Shown: positions 15,210 to 24,485 of the stretch, piece by piece
How positions within the stretch are numbered: the first letter of the stretch is position 1
How the letters are laid out: every line of letters starts with the position of its first letter
Assembly (NCBI GenBank): GCA_021648225.1
Contig: JAKITE010000020.1
Coordinates: 1 to 30,747 of the forward strand
DNA: 30,747 nucleotides
Reading direction: 5' to 3'
DNA from: Paracoccaceae bacterium
GTDB lineage: Bacteria > Pseudomonadota > Alphaproteobacteria > Rhodobacterales > Rhodobacteraceae
Program-made: the position numbers and the translations under genes
The notes under the pieces: generated by a model
Told to the model about the DNA's origin: nothing
The model's database searches: none
What the model saw: the letters and a program-made list of their open reading frames with translations, nothing else

Positions 15210-16090
15210 CAGTATTCGACCTTTCGTTCAATATAACGGAACTGCACCACCGTCATGACAATCACAATTGCCATCAGAATAACCGATTGTGCAGCAGATG
15301 AACCAAGATCAATTGCCACCGAACCATCATACCAGACCTTGTAAACAAGAATTTCGGTGGCGCGATACGGGCCGCCTTGGGTGATGGCGTGGATAATGCC
15401 GAAGGTATCAAAAAACGCATAGACAATATTAACCACCAGCAAGAAAAACATGGTCGGGGTGATTAACGGAAAGATAATGGTCCAGAACCGTTTGAACGGG
15501 CCGGCACCGTCAATGGCAGCGGCCTCGATCAACGGTTTGGGGATGCTCTGGATAGCGGCAACAAAAAACAGGAAATTATAAGCGATTTGTTTCCATGTGG
15601 CGGCCATCACCACCAAGGTCATGGCTTCGCCGCCGTTCAGTTTGTGGTTCCAGTCATAGCCGATGGTGTTCAGCGCATAGGCAAAAATGCCCAATGTCGG
15701 GTCAAACATAAACACCCAAAGCGCACCCGCCACAACGGGGGCCACCGCATAGGGCCAGATCAGCAGGGTGCGATAGGCGTAAACGCCACGGATAATACGG
15801 TCTACCATGGCGGCCAGCACCAGCGCGATGCCCATGGCCATACTGGCAACCGCAAAAGAAAACAGCGCGGTGCGTTTGAAGGCACCCAGATAATAGCTGT
15901 CGGAAAACAGGTCCTTGAAATTTTCAAACCAGACAAATTCGCTGCTTAGGCCAAACATGTCTTCGAGCAGAAATGACTGGTAAAGTGCCTGTCCGGCGGG
16001 CCACATGAAAAACACCAATGTTACGGCGATTTGTGGCGCAACCAGCAAAAACGGCAATAATGACGGGCCAAAATGAACACGTTTTAGCAT
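15209..16090 (-). CDS. ugpA: sn-glycerol-3-phosphate ABC transporter permease UgpA
   Basis: A 293-residue, six-helix permease of the MalF/UgpA type. The EAA loop is EAAAIDGAGPFKRFWTIIFPLITPT near residue 190. The N-terminus FLLVAPQIAVTLVFFMWPAGQALYQSF is typical of UgpA. It follows ugpB after a 72-nt gap holding a strong hairpin and overlaps ugpE by one base. Confidence 0.93.
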   Translation of the reverse strand: MLKRVHFGPSLLPFLLVAPQIAVTLVFFMWPAGQALYQSFLLEDMFGLSSEFVWFENFKDLFSDSYYLGAFKRTALFSFAVASMAMGIALVLAAMVDRIIRGVYAYRTLLIWPYAVAPVVAGALWVFMFDPTLGIFAYALNTIGYDWNHKLNGGEAMTLVVMAATWKQIAYNFLFFVAAIQSIPKPLIEAAAIDGAGPFKRFWTIIFPLITPTMFFLLVVNIVYAFFDTFGIIHAITQGGPYRATEILVYKVWYDGSVAIDLGSSAAQSVILMAIVIVMTVVQFRYIERKVEY

Positions 16091-16116
16091 AGGGAATTCC
16101 GTAAATGGGTAAGGTT

Positions 16117-16145
16117 CCGGCCCGGGAGGGAGATGCCCGGGCCGG
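16117..16145 (-). terminator. Intergenic hairpin between ugpB and ugpA
   Basis: A perfect 10-bp GC-rich stem CCGGCCCGGG/CCCGGGCCGG with a 9-nt loop follows the ugpB stop. It lacks a long T run, so it more likely stabilises the ugpB mRNA end or gives partial termination. That would explain higher levels of the binding protein than of the membrane parts. Confidence 0.65.
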
Positions 16146-16162
16146 AGATTTGCGAAAGAAAG

Positions 16163-17467
16163 TTAGTTATTCGCTTTTTCGAATTTCTCAAGCAGATCAT
16201 TACCGCGTGCAACAGCCGTGTCCATGGCCTCGCGTGCGGTTACCTGACCGGCCCAGAGCGCTTCCATCTCTTCGTTGATGATGTCGCGGATCTGCACAAA
16301 GTTACCAAAACGCAAACCACGGGAATTTACTGTGGGTGTGTTCAGGCTTAGCTGCACAATCGCGGTATCTGTGCCCGGGTTTTCATCATAAAACCCTTGT
16401 TCGGCTGACAGAACGCCAGCGGCAGAGGTGATCGGCACATAGCCGGTTTCCTGATGCCACCATGCCTGCACTTCGGGCGAGGACATGTAGTTCATGAATT
16501 CGGCAACACCGGGATAGCTGGCTTCGTCTTTGCCGCGCAGCACCCAAAGGGTTGCACCACCAATGATCGAGTTTTGCGGCGCCGATGCAACATCCGTATC
16601 CAGCGGCAGCATGGTTTGGCCAAATTCGAATTCGGCTTGTGAAACCATCGAGCCATAATAGGCAGATGAATTCATCCACATGCCGCATTCACCCGAGGTA
16701 AACAGCGACAGGCTGTCGCCACGACGGCCACCATATTTGAAAATGCCCGATTCCTGACTGTCGGCAATGGATTGCAGGCGGTTGACCACCGCATCATTGT
16801 TAAAGGTAAAGCGGGTGTTAAGCCCGGCAAAACCGTTTTCCTCGGTGCCCATCGGAATATCATGCCAAGCGCCATAATTTTCGATCATCACCCAGGATTG
16901 CCAGCCAAACGAATACCCGCAGGTCATGCCGCTATCGAGCAGCTTTTGCGCGGCTTCATTGACTTCGTCCCATGTTGTCGGGGGTGATTCAATGCCGGCT
17001 GCGGCAAATGCGTCTTTGTTATACCAAAGCACAGGGGTCGAGGAATTGAACGGCATCGACAGCAGATCACCCTCGGGGGTTTGGTAATAAGACACAACTG
17101 CTGGCAAATAGACCGATTGGTCAAACGGAACGCCCGCATCATCCATCAATTCCGAAATCGGATAAACCGCGCCTTCGGCAGCCATCATGGTGGCGGTGCC
17201 AACCTCGAATACCTGCACAATATGGGGTTGCTCGCCAGCACGAAACGCAGCAACCGCGGCAGTCATGGTTTCGGTATAGTTGCCCTTGAAAGACGGGGTG
17301 ACTATATAATCCGACTGGGATTCATTAAACCCTGCCGCGATCCGGTCAATGCGTTCGCCATTGGCGCCACCCATGGCGTGCCACCAAGAAATTTCGGTCT
17401 GGGCCACTGCGCCACCGGCAAATGCCGCCGCCGTTACAGCACCCAATACATATTTGGTAAGTTTCAT
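16163..17467 (-). CDS. ugpB: sn-glycerol-3-phosphate ABC transporter substrate-binding protein
   Basis: A 434-residue periplasmic binding protein of the cluster B family. A Sec signal peptide (LTKYVLGAVTAAAFAGGAVAQ) precedes the mature start TEISWWHAMGGANGERID. Further UgpB-like segments are STPVLWYNKDAF near residue 145 and SIIGGATLWVLRGK near residue 310. It captures glycerol-3-phosphate and passes it to UgpAE. The ATG at 17467 has AGGAGG upstream. First gene of ugpBAEC, divergent from the DeoR-type regulator. Confidence 0.93.
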   Translation of the reverse strand: MKLTKYVLGAVTAAAFAGGAVAQTEISWWHAMGGANGERIDRIAAGFNESQSDYIVTPSFKGNYTETMTAAVAAFRAGEQPHIVQVFEVGTATMMAAEGAVYPISELMDDAGVPFDQSVYLPAVVSYYQTPEGDLLSMPFNSSTPVLWYNKDAFAAAGIESPPTTWDEVNEAAQKLLDSGMTCGYSFGWQSWVMIENYGAWHDIPMGTEENGFAGLNTRFTFNNDAVVNRLQSIADSQESGIFKYGGRRGDSLSLFTSGECGMWMNSSAYYGSMVSQAEFEFGQTMLPLDTDVASAPQNSIIGGATLWVLRGKDEASYPGVAEFMNYMSSPEVQAWWHQETGYVPITSAAGVLSAEQGFYDENPGTDTAIVQLSLNTPTVNSRGLRFGNFVQIRDIINEEMEALWAGQVTAREAMDTAVARGNDLLEKFEKANN

Positions 17468-17499
17468 TACGTTTCCTCCTGAGTTGGTTCGGATGATTG

Positions 17500-17600
17500 T
17501 TTTCGTTTGTTTTTGCGAATTTTTGCGAAAATTCGAATTAAGCCGGAAGGATTGCGATATTTTCGTAATTAGTCAAGTTTTCATTCGTAATGTTCGTTTA
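17500..17600. promoter_or_regulatory. Operator-like repeats between ugpB and the DeoR-type gene
   Basis: The shared upstream region carries TTTTTGCGAA twice in direct repeat (17510-17519 and 17520-17529, one helical turn), TTCGTAAT twice 22 bp apart (17562-17569 and 17584-17591), and further TTCG half-sites at about 17501 and 17593. DeoR/GlpR-family proteins bind repeated TTTCG-like half-sites, so this is the likely operator controlling both directions. Clear promoter hexamers were not found. Confidence 0.55.
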
Positions 17601-17696
17601 TATTTTCACATCCCGCATGCCAATGTTTTTTGCCGACTTGACGTGCGGGGATGCAAGGCGATACTCAAAGACTTGCAAAACCCTTAAGGCCCCATT

Positions 17697-18461
17697 GTGT
17701 CACTTTCATTTCGTCACCAACAAATTATTGATACAGCGCGAAAATCCGGTCGGGTTTTGGTGGATGATTTGTCCGAATTGCTTCGGGTTACGCCCCAAAC
17801 CATCCGTCGAGATCTGAATGATCTGTGCGATCAGGGGCATCTGGCGCGGGTGCATGGCGGCGCGGTGCTTGAATCCGGTGTTGCCAATATGGCGTATGAG
17901 GCGCGGCGCAATATTGCGGCGGATGTCAAAAAAGCCATTGGTGCGCTTTGTGCAGCAGAAATTCCCGATGATGCGTCGATGTTCATCAATATCGGCACCA
18001 CCACAGAGGCCGTGGCGCGGGCGCTGAATAATCACCGCAATATCATGGTGATTACCAATAATCTGAATATCGCCAATATTCTGGCCGACAACCCCCATTG
18101 TGATGTGGTGGTAACAGGGGGCATGTTGCGCCGCTCCGATGGTGGGCTGGTGGGCGAAAGCACGGTTGATACGGTGCAGCAATTCAAAGCGGATATTGCC
18201 ATAATAGGCGTATCGGCGATTGACGAAGACGGTGCCTTGCTGGATTTTGATTATCGCGAGGTCCGGGTTGCCCAAGCCATTATTGCCAATGCAAGACGGG
18301 TTTTTCTAGTGTCTGACAGCAGCAAGCTGGAGCGGTCAGCCCCGATCCGCATTGGCCATATTTCCGAAATTGACAGTATTTTTACCGATAAATTGCAATC
18401 CGAAGCCTTGCGCGACATTTGCAAACAGCATGGCGTAAATATCCGGATCGCAAATACCTGA
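17697..18461 (+). CDS. DeoR-family transcriptional regulator, GlpR-like
   Basis: A 254-residue repressor-type protein. The N-terminal DeoR winged helix-turn-helix (residues 3-57) includes the signature VDDLSELLRVTPQTIRRDLNDL and LARVHGGAV. The C-terminal DeoRC sensor domain (about 75-235) contains FINIGTTTEAVARAL and TGGMLRRSDGGLVG, which bind a sugar phosphate. Start is GTG 17697 with AAGG upstream. Divergent from ugpBAEC across a region with repeated TTCG motifs, so it probably represses ugp and itself until glycerol-3-phosphate is present. Confidence 0.9.
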   Translation: MSLSFRHQQIIDTARKSGRVLVDDLSELLRVTPQTIRRDLNDLCDQGHLARVHGGAVLESGVANMAYEARRNIAADVKKAIGALCAAEIPDDASMFINIGTTTEAVARALNNHRNIMVITNNLNIANILADNPHCDVVVTGGMLRRSDGGLVGESTVDTVQQFKADIAIIGVSAIDEDGALLDFDYREVRVAQAIIANARRVFLVSDSSKLERSAPIRIGHISEIDSIFTDKLQSEALRDICKQHGVNIRIANT

Positions 18462-18561
18462 CAGTTGCGGATGTTTGCGGGCAGGCGCAACGCCATGCCG
18501 GACCTTGTGCATCTGTAATTGAACATTGTTTTCCACAAAAAGGGAATATTCCGGCGTTTAG

Positions 18562-18603
18562 TTGACAAAGATCAATTCGAGGCGGGTTTCTACATACTAA
18601 GAT
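18562..18603 (+). promoter_or_regulatory. FNR/NnrR-type promoter of the nos cluster
   Basis: TTGACAAAGATCAA (18562-18575) is a near-perfect FNR/Dnr/NnrR box. The -10-like TAAGAT lies at 18598-18603. An inferred start near 18610 is 41.5 bp from the box centre, as in class II activation. This places expression of the DUF2946-nosRZDFYLX operon under low oxygen or nitric oxide control. Which regulator binds cannot be told from sequence. Confidence 0.75.
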
Positions 18604-18635
18604 ATGCCGAATTCAGCCCAAGCGAGTCGGTTTTA

Positions 18636-19109
18636 ATGCGCCAACCCCCCAAATCAAATCCACCACGCCGCCTTTTGGCGGTGCAGCGGCTGTTTGGTCT
18701 GTTGGCTTTGATTATGATGTTGTTCGGGCAAACCATTTCGGTCGGCGCGGTTCAAGGCAATACGGGAATGTGGATCGAAATTTGCGATGGCGCGGGCAGC
18801 AAAATGGTGCAGCTTGAAGACGAAATGCCGCAGGATGATTGCGCCCATTGTGACCTGTGCAAGGTGCAGCTTACGGCCAGCTATGCCGGATGTGCCGCTT
18901 CGGGCAATTTTGCGCCTGCATACGGATTAACCGGTTTTCAACTCTGTTCTGGCACTGAGGTTTTTGTAACCGGAGCGGAGCAATATTGGGCGGCAAGTCG
19001 CGGCCCGCCTTTAGGAAGTGAAACAACATTTATGCTTGATTACCTCTCTTTGGCTTCCAAAGAGTCTGCCATATCCAGCCCTGTTTTACGGGGGGCATTA
19101 TGGCTTTGA
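18636..19109 (+). CDS. DUF2946-like cysteine-containing protein, first gene of the nos operon
   Basis: About 157 residues from ATG 18636. One membrane segment or uncleaved signal anchor (LFGLLALIMMLFGQTISVG) precedes a small exported domain with WIEICDG and the cluster DDCAHCDLC (CxxCxxC spacing), then CAASG. The C-terminal ASRGPP element recalls DUF2946 proteins, which are often found with copper genes. The frame is open upstream to 18519. However, the inferred nos promoter start at about 18610 favours ATG 18636, although its ribosome site is weak. The stop overlaps nosR by 10 nt. Copper handling for NosZ is an inference from cysteines and context. Confidence 0.6.
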   Translation: MRQPPKSNPPRRLLAVQRLFGLLALIMMLFGQTISVGAVQGNTGMWIEICDGAGSKMVQLEDEMPQDDCAHCDLCKVQLTASYAGCAASGNFAPAYGLTGFQLCSGTEVFVTGAEQYWAASRGPPLGSETTFMLDYLSLASKESAISSPVLRGALWL

Positions 19110-21301
19110 TGACACGCCTTGGCGCAACTTTAACCTTTGTTTTTGCGCTGGTGCTGGTGGGCAGTTTTGCCCGCGCACAAGACACGCCGCAACTCACGCG
19201 GTTTATCGCACAGCTTCCTGCCAGTGATCTGGTTGATGGCGCCACCGCTTATGGCGAGATGCGTAGCGATATTCCGGTTGTGCCGGTGCTGAATGGCTCG
19301 GAACTGCTGGGCTATGCCTATATTACCTCCGATTTTGTTGGCACTACGGGATATTCCGGCAAGCCGATCCATATGATGGTGGCGATGGACCTGGATGGTC
19401 GGTTGTTGCGGGCGGAACTGGTTGAACATCACGAACCGATTGTATTGATTGGCATTCCCGAAAGCAAAATCAGGGATATGACCCAAAGCTATATCGGCCT
19501 TGATATCGTCGCCGAGGCCGCCGCCGAAGGTGTGGGCCATGATGTCGAGATTATTTCCGGCGCAACCGTTACCATCATGATTATTGACGATTCCGTGGTG
19601 CGGTCCTCTATCAAAGTGGCGCGAATATTAGGTCTTGGCGGGTTGGATAACAGCGCCGCCGAAGCTGGCCCGACCCATGTGCTGAATATGCAGGAAACCG
19701 CTGTATATGACTGGCAAACACTGGTTGGCGATGGTTCTGTGCGCCGCCTGACGCTGGATATTGGCCAGATCAACGCGGCTTTTGCGGCCACAGGTGACCC
19801 GCGCGTGTTGAAATACGCCGAGGATGGCCCGCCCGAAGGCATCTATATTGACCTTAACCTTGCGCTGGTCTCCGCCCCCGGTATTGGCCTGAGCCTGCTG
19901 GGCGAAAATGAATATAATAACCTGACCGAATGGATGGACGAGGGCGACAATGCCATTTTGCTTATGGGGCGCGGGATTTATTCGTTTAAGGGTTCCGGCT
20001 ATGTGCGCGGTGGCATATTTGACCGTATCCAGCTGGTGCAGGGTGATATTTCGGTGCGGTTTCGCGATCGTGGCCATAACCGCTTGCGGGTGGTGGCGGC
20101 CGAAGCTGCGCCAAGTTTTACCGAAATGGATATTTTTAAAATTCCGGCAGATTCAGGGTTTGACCCAACCCGGCCTTTTCGGATCCAGCTTTTGGTGCAG
20201 CGTTCGGTTGGTCCGATTGAAAGAACCTATCTGACCTATGATCTGGGCTATAATCTGCCGCCGCGCTATCTGACCGCTTTGGCCAAACCCCAAGCGCCGC
20301 TGGACGCGGAAATCCAATCCGACAAAGATGCCCGCACGCTGTTATGGAAACGTATCTGGCAGGGCAAAAAGGTCGAGATCGGTTTGCTGGTCGGCATGTT
20401 GACCGTACTGACCGGCGTGTTCTTTTTCCAGTTTCAAGCCACCCGCCATGCGCGTGCTTTTTACTGGTTCCGCATGGGGTTTCTGGTGATGACGCTGGGT
20501 TTCCTCGGGTTTGCGCAAAACGCCCAGCTTTCGGTGGTAAATCTGATGGCGCTGGGGGTTTCCCTGCGCGAAGGCTTTGGCTGGGATGCATTTTTGCTAG
20601 ACCCGCTGGTGTTTATCCTGTGGGTTTCGGTGGCGGTAACCATCTTGTTCTGGGGGCGCGGTGGCTATTGCGGCTGGCTGTGCCCGTTCGGGGCCTTGCA
20701 GGAAATCACCAACCAGATTGCACGGTTTTTCAAAGTGCTGCAATGGACCCTGCCATGGGGCCTGCATGAACGCCTTTGGCCGTTGAAATATATAATCTTT
20801 CTGGGGTTGTTTGGGCTATCGCTGGTATCGATGGCGCTGGCCGAGCAATATGCCGAGATCGAGCCGTTCAAAACCACCATCATCCTGAAATTTGCCCGCG
20901 AATGGCCGTTTGTGTTGTTTGCCACGGTGCTGCTGGGCATCGGGCTGTTTATTGAACGGTTCTATTGCCGTTATCTGTGCCCTTTGGGCGCGGCACTGGC
21001 GATTCCCGGACGGTTGCGGATGTTTGACTGGCTCAAGCGCTACAAAGAATGTGGTTCTCCGTGTCAGACCTGCTCAAATGAATGCTTTGTGCAAGCGATT
21101 CACCCGACCGGCGAGATCAACCCTAATGAATGCCTGTCCTGCCTGCATTGTCAGGTTCTGTATCAGGATCATACGAAATGCCCTGTTGTTATCAAAAAAG
21201 ACAAACGGCGGGCCAAGATGGCCCAGAGCGCCTCAGACAGCGCTCTGGACCGATTAACCAATCACCCTAACGTTCAAACCAAGGAGAAGGCTAATGGCTG
21301 A
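19100..21301 (+). CDS. nosR: Nitrous-oxide reductase maturation/electron-transfer protein NosR
   Basis: A 733-residue membrane flavo-iron-sulfur protein needed for nosZ expression and for electron supply to NosZ. Signal peptide (residues 1-26), periplasmic FMN-binding domain with SGATVT at 153-158 (site of covalent FMN on Thr), a second periplasmic section, then membrane helices from about 415. Two CxxxCP motifs follow, CGWLCP near 525 and CRYLCP near 623. The C-terminal cysteine clusters CGSPCQTCSNEC and CLSCLHC (about 652-690) bind 4Fe-4S centres. Overlaps the previous gene by 10 nt and nosZ by 8 nt. Confidence 0.96.
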   Translation: MALMTRLGATLTFVFALVLVGSFARAQDTPQLTRFIAQLPASDLVDGATAYGEMRSDIPVVPVLNGSELLGYAYITSDFVGTTGYSGKPIHMMVAMDLDGRLLRAELVEHHEPIVLIGIPESKIRDMTQSYIGLDIVAEAAAEGVGHDVEIISGATVTIMIIDDSVVRSSIKVARILGLGGLDNSAAEAGPTHVLNMQETAVYDWQTLVGDGSVRRLTLDIGQINAAFAATGDPRVLKYAEDGPPEGIYIDLNLALVSAPGIGLSLLGENEYNNLTEWMDEGDNAILLMGRGIYSFKGSGYVRGGIFDRIQLVQGDISVRFRDRGHNRLRVVAAEAAPSFTEMDIFKIPADSGFDPTRPFRIQLLVQRSVGPIERTYLTYDLGYNLPPRYLTALAKPQAPLDAEIQSDKDARTLLWKRIWQGKKVEIGLLVGMLTVLTGVFFFQFQATRHARAFYWFRMGFLVMTLGFLGFAQNAQLSVVNLMALGVSLREGFGWDAFLLDPLVFILWVSVAVTILFWGRGGYCGWLCPFGALQEITNQIARFFKVLQWTLPWGLHERLWPLKYIIFLGLFGLSLVSMALAEQYAEIEPFKTTIILKFAREWPFVLFATVLLGIGLFIERFYCRYLCPLGAALAIPGRLRMFDWLKRYKECGSPCQTCSNECFVQAIHPTGEINPNECLSCLHCQVLYQDHTKCPVVIKKDKRRAKMAQSASDSALDRLTNHPNVQTKEKANG

Positions 21302-23201
21302 TGATAAACCAACCAAAATCGTAATTAAAGAGGGACTGACTCGCCGCGACCTGCTGGCAGGCCCTGCGGCAATCGGCGCTGTGGGTGCATTGGCTGCTGC
21401 CGGTGCTACCATGTCGGCCTCGCCTGTTATGGCCGCGGCAGCTGCGGGTAGCGTTGGCCCGGGCGAGCTGGATGAATATTACGGCTTCTGGTCCTCGGGT
21501 CAGGCGGGCGAAGTGCGGATCATGGGCGTGCCTTCGATGCGCGAATTGATGCGGATACCCGTGTTTAACCGCGATTCCGCCACTGGCTGGGGGGATACCA
21601 ATGAATCCCTGAAAATCCTGACCGACGGGCTGATGCCGGAAACCAAGGAATTTCTGGCCAAGCGCGGCAAGCGGGATTATGAAAACGGCGATTTGCACCA
21701 CCCGCATATGTCGTTTACCGATGGCACCTATGATGGCCGCTATCTGTTTATGAACGACAAGGCCAACACCCGCGTGGCGCGTATTCGTTGCGATGTGATG
21801 AAGCCGGATAAAATCATCCAGATCCCGAATGCCTCGGCGATCCACGGCTTGCGCCCGCAAAAATTCCCGCGCACCGGCTATGTATTTGCCAATGGCGAAC
21901 ACCGTATTCCGCTGGATAATGACGGCACCAATATGGATGATGTGGAAAGCTATGTTGCCATCTTCACCGCCATTGACGGGGACACCATGGAAATCGCCTG
22001 GCAGGTGATGGTAAGCGGCAATCTTGACAATACCGATGCCGATTATCAGGGCCGCTATGCGATGTCGACATCCTATAATTCCGAAGGTGCCACAAACCTT
22101 GTCGGCATGATGGAAAAAGAGATGGACCATGTTGTGGTATTTGACATTGCCCGCATCGAGGCCGCCGTGGCTGCCGGTAATTTCGAGATGCGCAACGGTG
22201 TCAAGGTTCTGGATGGCCGCAAAGGTTCTGACCTGACGGTTTATATCCCGATTCCAAACTCGCCACACGGGGTTAACAGTTCGCCCGATGGTAAATATGT
22301 GATGATCAACGGCAAGCTGTCGCCAACGGTTTCGATCATTGAATGGGATAAAATCGAGGCGGTGTTTAACGGCGCAGAGCCACGTTCGGCTGTGGTCGGG
22401 GAACCTGAACTGGGCCTTGGGCCGCTGCATACCGCATTTAACGGCAAGGGAGAGGCCTATACCACGCTGTTCCTCGATAGCCAGATGGTGCATTGGAATA
22501 TCGACAAAGCCATTCGCCTTTATAATGGCGAGGACGTGGACCCGATCATCCAGAAAACCGATGTGATGTATCAGCCCGGCCATAACAGCACCTCGATGGG
22601 CGAAACCAAAGAGGCCGACGGCAAATGGCTGGTATCGCTTAATAAATTCTCCAAAGACCGGTTCCTGAATGTGGGGCCGCTGAAGCCGGAGAATGACCAG
22701 CTGCTGGATATCAGCAATGGCAATCTCGAGGTGGTGCATGACGGCCCGACCTTTGCCGAACCCCATGACGGCATTATTGTGCGCCGTGATATTGTCAGCC
22801 CGCTGAATGTGTGGCCAGCCGATGACCCGTTCTGGTCCGAAGCTACCGCACAAGCCAAGGCCGATGGTGTGGTGCTTGGTGATGACAGCGTGGTTATCCG
22901 CGAGGGTAACAAAGTGCGGGTCTATATGTGGTCGGCTGCGCCTATGTTCTCGATGGAGGAATTCACCGTGAAGCATGGCGACGAGGTAACGATCTATATC
23001 TCCAATGTTGATGATGTGGATGACCTGACCCACGGCTTTACCCTTTGTGATCACGGGGTTGCTTTCGAGGTGGGGCCAAGGGCAACTGCTTCGGCTACCT
23101 TTACCGCTGACCGCCTTGGCGTTCACTGGTTCTATTGCCAGTGGTTCTGCCACGCGCTCCATATGGAGATGCGCGGCCGGATGATGGTCGAACCTGCATA
23201 A
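21294..23201 (+). CDS. nosZ: Nitrous-oxide reductase NosZ (clade I, Tat-exported)
   Basis: A 635-residue periplasmic copper enzyme that reduces N2O to N2. The twin-arginine signal TRRDLLAG starts at residue 16, followed by a hydrophobic stretch ending near SPVMA; this marks clade I. The seven-bladed propeller carries CuZ histidines such as HHPH at 135-138 and NSPHGVN. The C-terminal cupredoxin domain holds the CuA ligands: His580, Cys615 and Cys619 (CQWFC), His623 and Met626. AAGGAG lies 7 nt before the ATG. Complete and apparently functional. Confidence 0.98.
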   Translation: MADDKPTKIVIKEGLTRRDLLAGPAAIGAVGALAAAGATMSASPVMAAAAAGSVGPGELDEYYGFWSSGQAGEVRIMGVPSMRELMRIPVFNRDSATGWGDTNESLKILTDGLMPETKEFLAKRGKRDYENGDLHHPHMSFTDGTYDGRYLFMNDKANTRVARIRCDVMKPDKIIQIPNASAIHGLRPQKFPRTGYVFANGEHRIPLDNDGTNMDDVESYVAIFTAIDGDTMEIAWQVMVSGNLDNTDADYQGRYAMSTSYNSEGATNLVGMMEKEMDHVVVFDIARIEAAVAAGNFEMRNGVKVLDGRKGSDLTVYIPIPNSPHGVNSSPDGKYVMINGKLSPTVSIIEWDKIEAVFNGAEPRSAVVGEPELGLGPLHTAFNGKGEAYTTLFLDSQMVHWNIDKAIRLYNGEDVDPIIQKTDVMYQPGHNSTSMGETKEADGKWLVSLNKFSKDRFLNVGPLKPENDQLLDISNGNLEVVHDGPTFAEPHDGIIVRRDIVSPLNVWPADDPFWSEATAQAKADGVVLGDDSVVIREGNKVRVYMWSAAPMFSMEEFTVKHGDEVTIYISNVDDVDDLTHGFTLCDHGVAFEVGPRATASATFTADRLGVHWFYCQWFCHALHMEMRGRMMVEPA

Positions 23202-23210
23202 GGGCCTGAC

Positions 23211-24485
23211 ATGATCCGCGCGTTTGCTTTTGTTGTTTTTCTGTTTCCGGCCTTGGCTGGCGCAGAAGAGGTGGCTGTGCCACCACAGGCAGGCGCGCTG
23301 GTTCTGGCGATTGAAAATGCTCAGGCGGGGGATGTCCTCCGCCTCAGCGAAAATGCGCTTTATATCGGCGCAATCGAAATTTCGGTGCCGCTGACCATTC
23401 TGGGCAATGGTGCCACGATTGATGGTCAGGGCACAGGGTCGGTTATTACGGTTACCGCTGAAAATGTAACCCTGCGGGGCCTTACGGTAATTGGCTCGGG
23501 TTCGGGCGGCGAGGGTCTGGATGCGGGGATCACCCTTAGTAAAACCGCCCATGGCGCGCTGGTCGAGGCCAACCGTATTATCGGCAACCTTGTGGGCATA
23601 GATGTGCACGGCGCCAATAATGCGCTGATTGCCCGCAATTATATCGAGGGCCGACAGGACCAGCGCATGAATGATCGCGGCAACGGCATTTATATCTGGA
23701 ATGCGCCCGGCACGCGGGTGATTGGCAATGATGTGCGCTATGGCCGCGACGGGCTGTTTGTAAATGTCTCGCGCGATAACGAATTTATCGGCAACCGCTT
23801 TCGCGACCTGCGTTTTGCTGTGCATTATATGTATGCCCATAATTCGCTGGTGGCCGGTAATATCTCGATCGGGAACCATCTTGGCTATGCAATCATGAAT
23901 TCCAATCAGGTGCGCATTGAGGGCAACCTTTCGCTGAATGACCGCGACCACGGCATCATGATGAATTACACCAATAAAAGCCAAGTAATAGACAACACCA
24001 TCCAGCGGGTGGGCGATAAATGTGTGTTTATTTACAATGCCCACCGCAATATTTTTTCGGGTAATGTATTTGAAGGCTGCCGGATCGGCATTCATTTCAC
24101 CGCCGGTTCGGAGCGTAACAGTTTTACCGGCAATGCCTTTATCGGCAACCGCACCCAGGTCAAATATGTCGGTTCGCGCTGGGTAGAATGGAGCATGGAC
24201 GGAATTGGCAATTATTGGTCTGACCAGTCAGCCTATGATCTTGACGGTAATGGCATTGCCGATACGGCCTATCGCCCCAACGATATTATGGATCAGGTAT
24301 TATGGAGCCAACCCGCCGCCAAATCGCTGCTTGGTTCGCCTGCGGTGCAGTTGATTCGCTGGTCACAAGCGGCCTTTCCCGCATTATTGCCCGGTGGTGT
24401 GGTCGATAGCGCCCCGATAATGCAACCGAAATTCCCCGAAATCCCGATATGGCCCGAAATCCCGATATGGGAGGAACTTGAATGA
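23211..24485 (+). CDS. nosD: Periplasmic copper-center maturation protein NosD
   Basis: A 424-residue protein with a Sec signal peptide (AFAFVVFLFPALAGA). It then has a right-handed beta-helix of about ten PbH1/CASH-type repeats (LRGLTVIGSG, NLVGIDVHGANNALIARNYIEG, and similar). NosD works with NosF and NosY to deliver sulfur or assemble CuZ in NosZ. It starts 9 nt after nosZ and overlaps nosF by ATGA. The extreme C-terminus carries PEIPIW twice, from a perfect tandem 18-bp DNA repeat (24435-24452 and 24453-24470). Confidence 0.96.
   Translation: MIRAFAFVVFLFPALAGAEEVAVPPQAGALVLAIENAQAGDVLRLSENALYIGAIEISVPLTILGNGATIDGQGTGSVITVTAENVTLRGLTVIGSGSGGEGLDAGITLSKTAHGALVEANRIIGNLVGIDVHGANNALIARNYIEGRQDQRMNDRGNGIYIWNAPGTRVIGNDVRYGRDGLFVNVSRDNEFIGNRFRDLRFAVHYMYAHNSLVAGNISIGNHLGYAIMNSNQVRIEGNLSLNDRDHGIMMNYTNKSQVIDNTIQRVGDKCVFIYNAHRNIFSGNVFEGCRIGIHFTAGSERNSFTGNAFIGNRTQVKYVGSRWVEWSMDGIGNYWSDQSAYDLDGNGIADTAYRPNDIMDQVLWSQPAAKSLLGSPAVQLIRWSQAAFPALLPGGVVDSAPIMQPKFPEIPIWPEIPIWEELE

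Noticed and set aside
21291..24095. A 934-codon open frame on the minus strand opposite nosZ and nosD
   Set aside because: It lies wholly antisense to two well-identified genes, has a low-complexity His/Ile/Ala-rich translation without any family motif, and is explained by their codon bias.
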